DNA of 64,000 nucleotides from Chiridota heheva (taxonomy: Eukaryota > Echinodermata > Holothuroidea > Apodida > Chiridotidae). Both the position numbers and the translations under genes were made by a program. The DNA is taken from assembly GCA_020152595.1 (NCBI GenBank), contig JAIGNY010004484.1:294501-358500 (forward strand). The letters run 5' to 3'. Position 1 is the stretch's first letter. Each line of letters opens with the position of its first letter. This document shows, piece by piece, positions 1-12,943 of the stretch. The notes beneath the pieces were generated by a model. The model saw only the letters and a program-made list of their open reading frames with translations, was not told the origin of the DNA and ran no database searches.

Positions 1-133
1 ATTTTGCAATGATACAGAATACCCCCTCCCCCCTCACATTTAAAAAAAAAGCCATTTTAAACAAAATAAAAAATTTGACATTTGGGACATTGGGGGGAAC
101 GTGCCCCCATTCCCCCTCGTGACGGCGCCACTG
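1..133. repeat. End of a CAGTGGCG-type interspersed repeat
   Basis: C-rich tracts surround an AAATTTGACATTTGGG-like stretch and the segment ends in GGCGCCACTG, the reverse complement of CAGTGGCGCC. This matches the end type of the elements at 16370-16703 and 35339-35748. The other end lies outside the window. It abuts the next repeat after four bases. Confidence 0.4.
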
Positions 134-137
134 GGAC

Positions 138-1193
138 CAGGGCGGAGCCAGGATAAATAATCAGGGGGGCTAAAGCAAAGAAAGTGTTTTATGAGCAGTT
201 TTGTCATGATTAATGGAACATATATATTGGGACAAAGGTGCAGTTTTATAAGCGGGCAGCAGAGGAAACGTACTCCCTAAAAGGATTTCACCTTCCCTAT
301 TGCATGTTTTCTTTCGATTGGAAAATAGTAACAAAAACATTTGGCAAAATCATTGAAAATGTTAGTAAAATTTTGCATCATTTGCCCCCAAAATGAAGGA
401 AATTGCACAGGAATCAAAGAACTTTCCTAAATATTGATAGAAATATCCCAAACATTAAAGGAAATTTCCCACAAATTTATGAAAATTTACCGAATATTGA
501 CGAATAACTGCCCCAGAATGAAAGAAATATCTCAAATATTGAAAGTGATTTCCCAAACATTGGATGAAATTTTCCAAAAATAGGAAGAAATTGCCCCAAA
601 ATGAGGGAAATTTTCCGAAAATTACATTAGAATTAAGGAAATTTCCCAAACGTTGATCACAAAAATTGAATGGAATTTCCCAAAAATTTAAATAAGTGGC
701 CGAAAATCGAGGAAAATTGCCCCAAAATGAGGGAAATTTTCCGAAAATTACATTAAAATTAAGGAAATTTCCCAAACATTGATCACAAAAATTGAATGGA
801 ATTTCCCAAAAATTTAAATAAGTAACCGAAAATCGAAGAAAATTGCCCCAAATGATAGAAATTTCTCAACATTGAAAGAAATCCCTAAAAATGTAAGAAA
901 AATGATCCAAAAAAAAAAAAAAAAATTCCCAAACATTAAAAGGAAATTTCCAGAAAATTTCCAGAAAATTAAGGGAAAATCGAATAGAAAATGCCTCAGA
1001 ATAGAGGAAATTCTCCGAAAATTGCACGAGAATTAAGGTAATTTTCTACTGCCAAAGATTAAGAGATTTCCATAAAATTTCCCAAACATTTATGAGGGGT
1101 TCTAGTTATTATTGGAGTAATGAAAAATGTTGGAATTTTTTGGAGAAGAAGGGGGCGGTTTCCCCTCCTCCCTTCCCCCTTGATCCGCCCCTG
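138..1193. mobile_element. MITE-like element filled with AAATTTCC-type degenerate tandem repeat
   Basis: The left end reads CAGGGCGGAGCCAGGA and the reverse complement of the right end reads CAGGGGCGGATCAAGG, so the termini are short inverted repeats of about 10-12 matching bases. The interior is a degenerate array built on GGAAATTTCC and AAAATTG words. Within it, 560-690 and 715-840 are near copies about 145 bp apart. There is no coding potential beyond chance reading frames across the repeat. No clear target-site duplication is visible. It is probably a non-autonomous DNA transposon, though the superfamily is not shown. Confidence 0.5.
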
Positions 1194-4100
1194 TAAAAAA
1201 ATTAAGACAGGACTTGGGAAGAATCTTCCATATTGTTACATTTTTTATTTGATTTTATGAAAGGGCACAGCACGGCCTGCACTTTTCAACACACTGTGAA
1301 AATCTATTTCGTAAACATAATAAAATGGTCTTTTGCCCATTTGCTTTTTTTAGTTGTCCTCTTTCATTGGAATATTTATTAACTGTTATCAAGTTATTAT
1401 TGTAATTCACACAAACTTTTTTTTTCATGATTTTATCTGTAATAACAAGAGCAGATTCACAGGTTTGGTCAAATCTTTCATGGGGCAGCTAACAAAAAAA
1501 TTTCATGTAAACTTAATATTTTTTGCAGCTCAAACAGAAAAGAAAATTATACAACATGTAACCAAACTGTATTCTGGAACTACAAAAGTTGTATTTTGAT
1601 AAAAAAAACTGTACCTTTCAAACAAAATGTACAAAACAAAGGTTTATTGTGGCTGAAAAAATTACCACTGTATTTCATCATTGCAAAGTCAACAAAACAT
1701 TTTCGTTTCAAACAAAAAAAAAACAGTATTTTCCGGTATTAAATACGGCAAAATCGTACAAAGTTCCACACTCTTTAAATGGATATATTTTGTAATGTGA
1801 TTTTATTGTGTTTAAAGTTGATGATTCCCCCTCCCCCTTCCTCCACAACTTCACACATGTCACTTTCTTGAAATATAAATACAAAGAAATCAAAACGCGG
1901 AAGTCTTCAGGAAATACTCTTGAAACCAAATAATTTTTATTGCAGGAATTTAAAATAGAATATCACAATCAAAAAATGAAACATAAAATTGCATAGACAT
2001 AAACATAAAATTGACAATCACTTTAAGACCACTCAATTTGGAAGAAATGCTACATATAAAATTTAGACATAATCTACAATCGTCATGATATGATATAGGA
2101 CAACCATTTAAGACCACTCAATTTGAAAAAAAGAAATAAAATTGCATAGACATAATCCTACAATATAAAATTGCACTTTTAGACAATTTGGAAGAAATTT
2201 AAAATGACATAATTTCAAATGATTAATAAGCACAATAATTCTCAAACTCCTCAACTTGGAAGAAATAATATATCATTAATTTACCCAACATGTATATGGC
2301 ATCCCTCTAAAATTTAAAGTCCATGATATTGCAGTACATTTCAAAGCCGTCATACTTATATAACTTTAAAGGTCATATAACGTGATTAAAATGTGGCGAG
2401 TACATTTTATTCCAAAACAATACTGATTGGCCTATCAATGCCAGGTGTACATTGCACCATTTTGTTTCGAACAATAAAACACAGGAAATGAATTTTATTT
2501 ACTTCATACGTTAGAGATGACAACTGGCCTTTAATCTGCTAATTTTGCAAAACCATCATGTATGGAATGCTTCTTTTACATGATTAAGCATCTGCGGAGA
2601 CAGGTACAACTACATGCAAATCACCATACTGTAGTTATAGTGCATTAACAAAACAAAAAAATCAAGTTTAGCTTCATTGGAAGAAAATATGCAATAAACA
2701 TGAAAATAGAGAAAGTTTCCTCAAAGTCAATTAAATATTCACAATAATTTTACAGCATTTTGAAATTTAAATCCTTATTATAATAAATTAGGAAAATCTG
2801 TAGGTGAATTTGTGACATCACAAAGAGATTGATTTTCATTAAAGATGTTGAGCTGTCTTCTCTTTCATGCATACTCTCTTTCATGCATATACTTTCTTTA
2901 TGCATATACAATGAAAAGACTTCAAAATTTGATACGCCATAATTTGGAAGCTACAGGTGATTGTATTTTAAACACTATTCTGTTTAATTTAAGGTTCTTT
3001 CTGTTAAATGGAAAGACATTTGTATCCATCATATACCTTTAAGGAATATGTGAAATTGCTATGCATTTTCATTTTGTATCATAAAATGGCGAAGAAAGAT
3101 TCAAAGTTGTCATTGAATTACTGAATGTATATAAGATAAAAGCTCTTAACAATTTTGTTCCAAAGTGGTTGGTATAAATGCTCAATAGTCACATCCCACA
3201 CTGATATTCCTCTTTGTTTACCATTTTTTTAAAAATCTGATCAAACTTAATCTTTTGTTTCTTTCATAATGAAAACCCTATTTTGACATTCTGCTTGAAA
3301 ATTTGATTTTTATTACCTTACTAGCATCAATCTTTACAACTATTCATCAATTAAAACAATCAGAATCTCATATACTCTTAAAGGTACATTTCCTAAAAAT
3401 TAATAAATAAAAATGATATTTTTCTCCTTAAAACTAATGAATAATTATAAAAAATAATTATCCTTAAAATGTATCTGATTTTAGTATATCATTAAATAAT
3501 GTGCAATGTACATCTGTAAATAATATTTACACTAAGACTTAAGATAGACAATCTTTTGAAGCACCATAACAATCAACAAATGTATAAGTATTCTACATGA
3601 CCCTATATTCTATAATAGGTCTTCATTTCTAATAGCAAGATGATTCAATGCATTACAAAGGGGTTGCATACTAATGCAATCATACTGCAACAGCACAAAC
3701 AAATTATTGATTATGTTTTTCAGTTCAAATTGATAGGCATAATTAAAATGTAATACTGTATACACTTACAAGTATTTTACTTTATTGAACTTTCATATTA
3801 TAACAGGAGTCAAAATCTTTGGCATCAAGTTTAAATAACATTAAGAACTTCTGCCTGGATCGCTTTGGAAATATTTGAAAATCATATGCAGAGCCAATTT
3901 AGGTTCAGAATGCTACCTCAAGTGGTAATTTATTAATTCTAATCATTCCTGACCCCTGACCCCACTCTAGGTCTGCCCATTCTAGACTTCCTCAAAGTCA
4001 TTCAATTTACACATAAAAATAATGAATAACATGCTAATGCTAAACTGTGCAATAATATGCTCAATGCAATCACCTAGTGAGGGATGTTTAAGGCATGATA

Positions 4101-4358
4101 TCCATGATCATAAATTGTGGCAAAATATTCTCTCCTTGTAACATGAAAACTAAACATGGATGACAAAACTTCCATGAAACTACTCAATTTTTTAACATCC
4201 CCAAATCAAAATCGCATCTAAATTTAGGGAGCACCAATACTGTTTAATTTCATTTTCTCATGGGGAAGGGGGATGGGGTTAATGCCTACTGTACTGTCCT
4301 CGTCCCTTTAGATACTGTGCATCATTCAATAGAGATCTGACCAATGAGATAGATGAAC
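1194..4358. other. Gene-free stretch, 3' flank or 3' UTR of the minus-strand gene
   Basis: No convincing coding region is visible on either strand. On the minus strand this follows the stop codon at 4359, so part of it may be 3' UTR; an AATAAA lies on the minus strand near 1940. Between about 1975 and 2190 a block containing TTTAAGACCACTCAATTTG and AAAATTGCATAGACATAA occurs twice about 100-160 bp apart, a local duplication. The rest is unremarkable AT-rich DNA. Confidence 0.4.
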
Positions 4359-7300
4359 TCAGCTGTACTGCTCTAGAGGCCTCAGGCCGGGATCCACTTT
4401 GTTGAACGGGTTACAAGGAGGAACCAAGGTGACCATTTTTGACATGCGAGATGATCTCTTGTGAGGGGAGTCATTACCATAGTTCCTGATGAATCTGATG
4501 AGGAAAGAATATAAAAAGAATCATCAATCAATGATATTTATTCAGATGATTTTTAATAATGCAAACACAAACAAAATAAGTCACTGATTCTGGATCTTTT
4601 TAATTCAAATGTTGATTAACTTTTCTAAAGCCTGTAATCAGCATACAGCAATTAGGGGTAGTTCTGTGTTCCCATGTTAAGGTCAGTGCCCCCTTACATT
4701 AAAACAAATAAATATAAAAAAATGCAGAGAAGTACCTGTAGTATGAAAGTATTTAATTTTGAAATACATTTTGATAAATATTTTTTTAAAGCATGAAATT
4801 AACAGTTGAACAAGGTGTTTTGGGGACCTGCACTACAAAAATTATTTAATAAAAGACACCTGCTCAGGTGGCACATAGATATATACCTCAAATAAGAAAG
4901 TGTTTCGCCCACCCACCCCCTGGAATAAATATGCTTACCTGTGTACTCTGGCTGTAGTTTGGGGTGGTGGCATAGGAACATTGCTGTTTGCTGGATAGTA
5001 ACTGTTCCAGTTAGTGCAACCAGTGTAACCTGGGATGTTTGGCCGACTGAAAAATGAATGATAGATACAAGAAACAGAAAAATAAAAACAAAATATGAAA
5101 CCAGCAGATGAATGATAGATACAAGAAACAGGAAAATAGAAATAAAATATGAAACCGGCAGTATGGAATGAAAAATCACCTTAAATTCAGAATGTAAGGT
5201 AACACTCCAATTCAACTTTTTTTTCCAATTTGACAAGTTGTTTTATTTGTGTTAGTTAGTATAGATCTTTTCAAAACATAAGATACTGTAGTGTGAGCCA
5301 AATGGGTTCAAATGGGTTTGTAAATGAACCGCTGAACAAGTCAACTTCAGGTACTTCTTTCTCTCTATTTCTACTCTATACACAACTATGTACAGGCGTG
5401 ATAGTTTACTGCTAGACAACTACATATGACATGAAGCGACTAGCAACTGATGAGAACTGACCAGTACTAAGCTGAAAACTGACAATCTTGAACTGACCCA
5501 GTGTATAAAATACCTTCTTTTTATTTAAATAGGGTAAAACTTAACTTATTTCCTTATACTCAGCTTTGTTTTCTTAACTGTTACCCATTTTAATTATATT
5601 CCTTGTTTCTCATTTCTTATCTTTCCTCTTGTCCCTCATTTCTTATCTTTCCTCTTGACCCTCATTTCTAATGTTTCCTCTTGTCCCTCATTTCTAATGT
5701 TTCCCCTTGTCCCTCATTTCTTATCTTTCCTCTTGTCCTTCATTTCTCATGTTTCCCCTTGTCCCTCATTTCTAATGTTTCCTCTTGTCCCTCATTTCCA
5801 ATGTTTCCCCTTGTCCCATTTCATTTCTTGTCCCTCATTTCTTCCCCTGTCCTGTCTTATCTTTCCTCTTGTCCCCCATTTCTAATGTTTCCCCTTGTCC
5901 CTCATTTCTTATCTTTCCTCTTGTCCCTCATTTCTAATGTTTCCCCTTGTCATTCACATATTTGTTGCTCATTTCTTCTGTAACTTCTTGTGCCTCATAG
6001 CCTGGCTTAAGATGTATGACATCCCCCTGCCATCACAAAGGTCACAAGCAAGAGAGAATACATTAATTTCACTTGTTACAAGATATACAACATCCATAAA
6101 ACAGATGACCATCAAGTACCAAGTTTAGACTGAAGGAAAATGGTTCAAAGTTGGAAAAATAAGTGTGTATAAATCTAAATCAGCTTTATGTATGAATTTG
6201 GGAATCAATTAAAATATACATTTTGTTAATTAAAATTTCACATAGAAAAATAGCAGTTTTCCTCCAATACAATATGACAAACAGAGGAAGTTCATGGAAA
6301 AATTGTTTTCAAATTTTAGATTAAATTCAACAAATGAAGTAGAAGTAAACACTAAACAAAATGAAAGGTAAATACTTTGAATGGCAATTTATAGGTGACA
6401 GTAAAACGGTGTAATGGGCACAAAACGGCTTGTAATTTGTCTTTGATTTTCAATGATAAAATCACACTGTGCACTGTAAGGTCATTTTTAAACACACTAG
6501 TAAGATCTTTAAAATAAGATGAGTAAGCTATCCACATGGCTTTTTTCACCCATATGGTAATTTAATAGTCTGTATGTACACAATGAATGTATATAATTAG
6601 TGTAAATTAAGTCCTATTATCTTGATGTTAAGAGGTAGTGTAAATTAAGTCCTATTATCTTGATGTTAAGAGGTAGTACTCTACTCATTAAGCCATAAAG
6701 GGTGTTTCTTTTATAGAGCACTTCCTTTCACAACTCTGTATTTTTGCTATATGTATGTACTTATCACTTTGGATGTTGACATAGTATTTTATTACAAAAA
6801 TGAAATTTCACAGAAATATTGCTTTAAAAAATGTTACACTTACTTTGCGGTATCTGTCAACCTCGGAACGGTTCTCCTTAGGACAGCAAGAGGAGTAAAG
6901 ACCTGGTGTGGATGATCTCGCTCACCAATGCCCCCAACATGGCCATCATAGCATGGAATTTGGTCACTTTTCCTTGGTACACTGCAGCTATAAAAATAAT
7001 AAAAAAGTTCAAAAGTCATTTAAGGGACAGACTGAAAATATCGGCAGTTCTACACACATCATACACACTCTAAGTGAAAAATAATAGACTTTGTAAATCC
7101 TTTTAACGTTTTTCTTTCTGATAAAATTTGCATTTATTGTTAACCTACAAAAACAGTCCATCGAGGACAGTTTTAAGAAAAAAGCAATATAAAGACTTAC
7201 AACTCCACTGGTCCTCGTATGTGATAACCGTCTCTCATCTGGAAAGAATCAAATGATCTCCCAAGCCCCTGAAAAATCAAGAAAAAAGTAAGAATTACAA

Positions 7301-10065
7301 TTAAACAGTACAGCATAGTATTACACACTTTATTGATTAAATAACTTTAAAGAAAAGTAATTAGGTATAGAGTGATAGTTAGAGTACCAAGAGCAGGGCC
7401 GGATTAAGCAGGTGCAGGGCCTGTACCATTTAAAAATGTGGGACCATCTGATCTAGATTTTAGAGTCATAGTATTCTTATATGTTTTTATATACAAGTAC
7501 TACACAAATATATGGAGTGACACAGGAATTAGGCCTACACTACAGTACTTAAGCAACATAATTAGACATAGGACAGCAGGCCCAAAAAAGTGTGTAGCAT
7601 ATGCTACTTTTGCTACCATGTTATTCCGGCACTGACCAAAGGACATAAATACAAAATTTAAAACATTCATGAATTCCTTTCTAACTCATCTCCTACAAAG
7701 AAACAGAAGTACCAAGATGTACCTGATAAAAATGTGCTGTAGGTTCATATCTCTTATTAACATTGAATCTGTGAGAAACCTGGTCTGGTGCTCTCTCTAA
7801 GGTTGTAGCTGGTGGCAAGACCCTGAATGGAACCTTAGAGTCCCAGTTGATCTCCTCATATGTTCTGTAGAGAAAACAAGGATAGTGAAAACTCATATGT
7901 ATAAATTGTTGGATTTTTTGTCTCATTCATAGTAGATGAGCAATGTTTTAAGATTTTGAAGAAGAAGAAAAAAAATATCCCTGCAAAGATTAATTAATAA
8001 TAAATTGTCATTAAATTGATGAGAGAAAGAAATATAACATACTGTACTTTGTATAACCCCAGGGAACATTTACGTTGAGTGGCAACAAATTTCACTGACT
8101 ACTACAAGATACATGGTGACAACGGCTTTGCCAATGTGCCTGATTCTGGTCAAAATATATCAAATTACGAAAATAATCTTTTAACATTTTTGCTGTAATT
8201 GTAGTAATTCTTATGTGGAAATACTGTCCTGAACTTCCTTTTTCCAGTTATCTTACAAAAAGTAAAGAATGATCAAATGAATGCTGAATTAAAACTCTGT
8301 CAAGATATTCAAAGTTGTCTAAAGAATTGTACATTACCATCCCTTACAAAGGCTGAACATTTTCCTGTAAGAGCAAAGGATGAGCAAATACTATTATTAT
8401 TCAAAAGTAGAAATATATGAAAATACCATCTTAAATGTACCTTTGTGTCGCAGATGTGTAGATATACCTAAGTGCTGCAGCATCCTTCCAATCCACTGTT
8501 TTGTCAATTGACTGTAGGACAAGCAAGAATACATGAAGCATTAAGTACTGAAGCAACTTACCTGTAAATCAAACTGAATCATCAGTAGAATGTTGAAATA
8601 TGAATAAACTTGAATGAAGTGGTGGGTATATAATCCTCATGTACTAACAATGAAAACTTATAAAAATGCCAAAGACACAACAGGTGTCATAGACATTATG
8701 TGCCCCCCCTCCCCCCTCCACAAACCTCACACACACCTCCACTGAAGCTGGTTTAAATACAATATTGATTTATGCTCTGATATACTAATGCCAGCTGTAC
8801 ATAACTCGGCTCTTTAAACTTAATGAATCATACATACACCAGTAATACATATTTCTCTTCTATTACATGATTTGTTGAAAGTTTTAGTTACAGAAATATA
8901 ATTGCAAAATGAAAATGTATATGCATTGCAATTGATCTTAAGAAAATAACAAAATAAAATAAAATTCTGAAAGTTTGCATTACTTACATCTGCCTGTCCT
9001 TTGATTTGCCGTTTCTTTAAATGTTCATATATTTTTTTCTGTTCATGTGATAAATCTCTAGGATCAATAGTGCTTGTCCAACCTGTGACAAAAAAAAAAA
9101 AAAAAAAACAATTATTCAGTAAAGATCAAAAAAGAATCCCCACTTCTTCAAAAAAATGTAATCTTTGTAATATTCTAAATTCTCAGTAATGCTTCTTGAT
9201 AAGTTTGATCACTTTTCGTTATTTGCAAAACCAGCTTTAATGTTCAAAAGTATTCTTTTTCATGTTATTGATTAAAATAATTGTGTATTAGACATACTCA
9301 AACTGAAGTACATTACTTTCTCATTTGAGGCAGGCCAAGCACCTATGCAGCTAAAGACTAAATCTGCCATAACAGGAAATACTTTGAATTTGTATCTGTA
9401 TTCAGGTTTAAATGATTTGCCATGTAGAATGTTTCCACATTGCTTCTCTGCAAATTTAGGTAAAAAGGGGTGCAAAACATAGCTGTGCCAAGATTTTTTT
9501 CTCCACCATTGGCTAATTTTATGCACTAATCTTAAGAACTGGTCACTAAGAACTAAACATTTCTAATATAATCGTTTGCCTTTATAAAGCACTCACCTCC
9601 CATCCTCGCCCTGATCAATGCATCACTGATGACCCGCCCATTCCAAACTCCTGGATCATTGGTCATTTTTGTTTTCACCAACTGTGGATCTAAAGCACCT
9701 TCAAAGCTTACTGGCAAGGATGATGACACCGCTTTCATTTTGTTTCCGACTGGTATGTGTCTATCTGATTGAACTGATCGATTTCTCTCCTTTTCCCGAT
9801 GAAGGATGGTAGTAGTTGGACGTGGTTCAAATGGAGTAACAGTGTTTGGTGTGTTATCAGACTGTTGCAAAGTAGGAATGTTAGTTATACCTGTATTCCT
9901 ATCAATATCTGCACCAGCTGATATGAATCCTGATGTTGGATCAATTATAGGTTGGTTGTCTCTACCAGGGGCAAGGGTATCATCATTATACTTGATGAAG
10001 TTTACACTGCTGTGGTCTTGGAAACTGTCTACATCAAAACGACCTCTGCTCTTTGGAAGTTTCAT
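4359..10065 (-). CDS. Eight-exon gene, conserved metazoan protein, possibly SPMIP7/SPATA48-like sperm microtubule protein
   Basis: Coding exons on the minus strand: 10065-9597, 9082-8988, 8511-8441, 7864-7723, 7268-7201, 6987-6844, 5046-4939 and 4494-4359 (stop TGA). Donors are mostly GTAAGT or GTGAGT and acceptors are pyrimidine-tract CAG/TAG. Phases agree at all seven junctions, giving 1233 nt and a 410-residue protein. Exon 1 encodes an N-terminal region with NDPGVWNGRVISDALIRARM; exon 2 continues GGWTSTIDPRDLS and a lysine-rich helix; exon 7 has GYTGCTNWNSYYPANS; the C-terminus is basic and ends LRPLEQYS. No signal peptide, membrane segment or catalytic motif is seen. The short W/P/Y-rich motifs and the length fit microtubule-inner or ciliary proteins. 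The SPMIP7/SPATA48 suggestion is from memory and unverified. The start at 10065 is the first ATG in this frame after a stop; see the 10066-10196 entry. Confidence 0.85.
5601..5955. repeat. 26-bp pyrimidine-rich minisatellite in an intron
   Basis: About 13 tandem copies of a 26-bp unit made of CTCATTTCTAATGTTTCC followed by TCTTGTCC or CCTTGTCC. Two main variants alternate (TCTAATGTTT and TCTTATCTTT). It lies in the intron between coding exons 6 and 7 of the minus-strand gene, so the transcript carries the purine-rich complement. Forward reading frames across it are repeat artefacts. Confidence 0.9.
6589..6680. repeat. Tandem duplication, about 41 bp, two copies
   Basis: A block containing TAGTGTAAATTAAGTCCTAT and TATCTTGATGTTAAGAGG occurs twice in direct tandem with essentially no divergence, so the duplication is recent. 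It is intronic in the minus-strand gene. Confidence 0.85.
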
Positions 10066-10196
10066 TTGTCTGTTTTTTTGCTCAGCTTGAGTCCTTGGAC
10101 ACTGTTGAAACCAGCATTGGTGTCAGTCTGTAAATGAAGTTTCAAGTCCCCACTAGGACGAGGACGTATTCTAGCTGTTTCTGTAAGACTTGCCAT
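10066..10196 (-). other. Possible frameshifted N-terminus (44 codons) upstream of the eight-exon gene
   Basis: An ATG at 10196 opens a 44-codon frame beginning MASLTETARIRPRPSG. It runs through a 7-A run (minus strand, complement of 10073-10079) and stops at the TGA that overlaps the ATG at 10065. The encoded segment looks compositionally like protein and abuts the main reading frame. A one-base length change in the A7 run would join the two. Alternatives are an upstream ORF, or an acceptor at the CAG near 10103 joining a further 5' exon. The sequence alone does not decide. Confidence 0.45.
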
Positions 10197-11236
10197 TTTT
10201 ACCTTTGTGACCTTAAAACATGGGAAAGAATAAAAACGAGGGAAAGAATAAAAGAAAAAGCTTTAAAATTTGTGTATGCTGTTAGTAATGTTGGTAAATT
10301 TGAAAGTTAGTACATGTAGAATGATTAATGTGACTGAACCAATTAGATCAGCTTATACTGAATGGATTTCTGGTGACATTTGATGCTTTATTGTACTGTA
10401 GTCTGGCTGCACTGATACGTTCAATAACAATCATCACGATATCTTATGTTAACAAACAGTTTGAAATCTTCTGTAAAACACTTTTTATTCTCAAGTGCTT
10501 GATTATCAAAAAAAAATTATCTTAGGACTGGATATTTCAAATTACGGTGATGAAAAGTAATTTGCTTGATGCAATACATGTATGAAACCTTTAATAATCA
10601 TTTAAAAACTTAAGTCTTAATGCAAGAAGCATTTGAACACAAAACTTTAATGTTGATATCACAATGAATGTTGATAAGACAAGACAGAACAAATTTCCAA
10701 GATAGGGTATCTATTATGCAAATACTGACAAACTTATGAATATTCAAATTTGAATCTTTATCTTGCGGATGGAATACAGCTCAATATCCCAGGTGGGGTA
10801 AGATGAGTCAGGTATGTGTGTGCACTGCACAATTCTTGCAGTCTTATTGAAAATGACTTTGAACTTTGTTTAAAAGCTTTGGGATCTTCTGTGTTGATAT
10901 TATAGCATAAAATATATTACTAATGTTACAAGAAACTAGTAAATATGTTATACAAATTAACATTATAAAAATTGAAGCGATGATAATAGGTCCTATATAT
11001 AGTAGTGGGCCTTGAAGCTTTAGTTTGAGAGTGTAAACCACAGTTTGGGAGTAAATACTGAATCCATGGCAAAAATGTCCATTTGGTGCCAGAAAATATT
11101 GAAAACCAACATTAACATCATATTCCTGCACTGAGCAAAACCCTACATCAAAAATGTTCCTGTATTTTCTAGTTCTTTTCAACAAAAACTAAATTCTTAC
11201 ATAGAAGAAAAGTGTTATGCTTAAACTTATGCACCT
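10197..11236. other. 5' flank of the minus-strand gene, no other feature seen
   Basis: AT-rich sequence without recognisable coding. It should contain the promoter or 5' non-coding exons of the minus-strand gene, but no TATA box or CpG-rich patch stands out. Confidence 0.3.
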
Positions 11237-12153
11237 ACTGTATCAATTAAATGTCCCACTCCCTATACCCTGGAAAAGGTTTGTCATTGCACAAACTGCA
11301 TCATGCAAGTGGTGTATTTTGACACACCCCTCAGTCACATAATTAACTGAAATCTTGTCTCAAAAATGATTGTACCTGCATCACAAAAGTGACACACTTT
11401 TCAGTGTAATTGATGCACGCCACAGTCACAAAAGTGACGGACATCACATTAACATTGACGCACATATTGACGCACCAAAAAGAAAGAATACAATTTTGGA
11501 TTTATGGAAGGAACAAACAACAGCAGCTCAGTATTCTAGAATCTCCTTCCCTGAGCCAGCTCAACAAATACACCAGAAATAAAGCTTATCTCATTAGTAT
11601 ACTGGTCATTTATTGATAGCGCCTAAAGGATCAATTAAAATTACTAGTTTCAATTTATTTAGTTGTGATATAAACAATATTAGAAAATTTGAACCATCTA
11701 TGAGTCTGTTAATAATCAAAACCACTCATAGTTTTGGTTTTGCATTACAGGTTTTTTTATTTAGGCAGCAACTCTGCTGAATAAAAAAATGATTTGCAAA
11801 GACTTGCAAAATTTACCAGGCACATGCATGAATTCTGCAGAGTAAAAAGTAAAATTAGTTTGGGTAGAAATACATTTTGTGTCAAAATCCTAAAAAAAGC
11901 AACAGAATCTTTAAGGGTATTATCACTGGCCTCCAAAAATTGTACATTTTTCACATGCAATAGATTTAGCAAGTGACCCACCCTTGTCATTGAAATGACA
12001 GACAACTTTAGTAAAATGACTCACCCCAGTCACATTTATGACTGACATGCTAAGTGAAATGACGCACATGTGGGTCACATTTTATTCTGCAATGACCCAT
12101 CTTTGACTCACCTTTCCAGAGGTATAGAGGGTGGGACATTCAATTAATACAGT
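11237..12153. mobile_element. 917-bp non-autonomous element with 43-bp terminal inverted repeats
   Basis: The left end (11237-11279) starts ACTGTATCAATTAAATGTCC; the reverse complement of the right end (12153-12111) starts ACTGTATTAATTGAATGTCC. They match at most positions over 43 bp, including TGTCCCAC, CTATACC and CTGGAAA. Subterminal regions on both sides are packed with TGAC/GTCA words (GTGACACAC, GTGACGGAC, ATGACGCAC), also in inverted arrangement. The middle has no transposase. No target-site duplication is evident. It resembles a MITE or foldback element whose autonomous partner is not in this window. Confidence 0.7.
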
Positions 12154-12943
12154 CAAAATGTACCAAAAAAAGGTTTTCGCGAAACAGGTGATAACATTAC
12201 GGGCTTAGAAACTACACTGATTTCTCCTGGGTTTACGATGCATGAACGTTACAAATACAAAAACAGACAAAAGTAATGATATTTACATTTGATGGTAATA
12301 AATCCTTTAAAGAAAATCTTCTTTTCTTTTTGAAAATGTCTGGAAAATTAAAATTTAACCAAGTTACAGACCAAGAGGCAACGCCACAACAATAATTTCC
12401 ACGCACATTGTGTGTGTACAATTCTACTGTAATTAATTGTGTACGTTGACAACAATCGTTGCTATGAAACAGGTGGTGTACTGAAATAACTTGACAGTTG
12501 ATGAGTTGATTCTGTGTCGATCAAATGGATAAGGAGTAGCTATCCAGGATAACAAACTTTAGTTCAGTGGTCAATTTAACAATTTACGAATAATATTTTA
12601 AGTAAAACTCAACACTTTTTATTCTTATTTGGTTGTCTAAAGAGTCCACGGTCCATTACACACGAGCCATGCACTGAGCATTATATAAAGTAAATTGTCT
12701 AGGTCTTTTTTTTTTTAAACATTCATGTGAAAAATAGGCCTACTTTCTGCAGCCGCAGTTTGTCCACATATTTGAAGAAGAAAATGAACTGACCTCTTTT
12801 AATTTCTACTGTAAGTGTAATGTGTTTGAATCATTTCAGACTTAATTGTTGCAGCCCCCTCAAAAAAAAAAAAAAAATAGGCCTCCACCCTATGAATTTG
12901 TTCATCTTTATCATTTTCTTAACAATCATGAAAGGATCTCTGA

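Noticed and set aside
1354-1929. Several 65-80-residue frames on both strands
   Set aside because: AT-rich chance frames with Lys/Phe/Ile bias and no motifs.
5655-5983. Overlapping Ser/Pro/Phe-rich reading frames
   Set aside because: They lie wholly in the 26-bp pyrimidine minisatellite inside an intron.
7391-7640. Possible MITE starting AGGGCCGGATTAAGCAGG
   Set aside because: The start resembles known repeat ends but no matching inverted end could be found.
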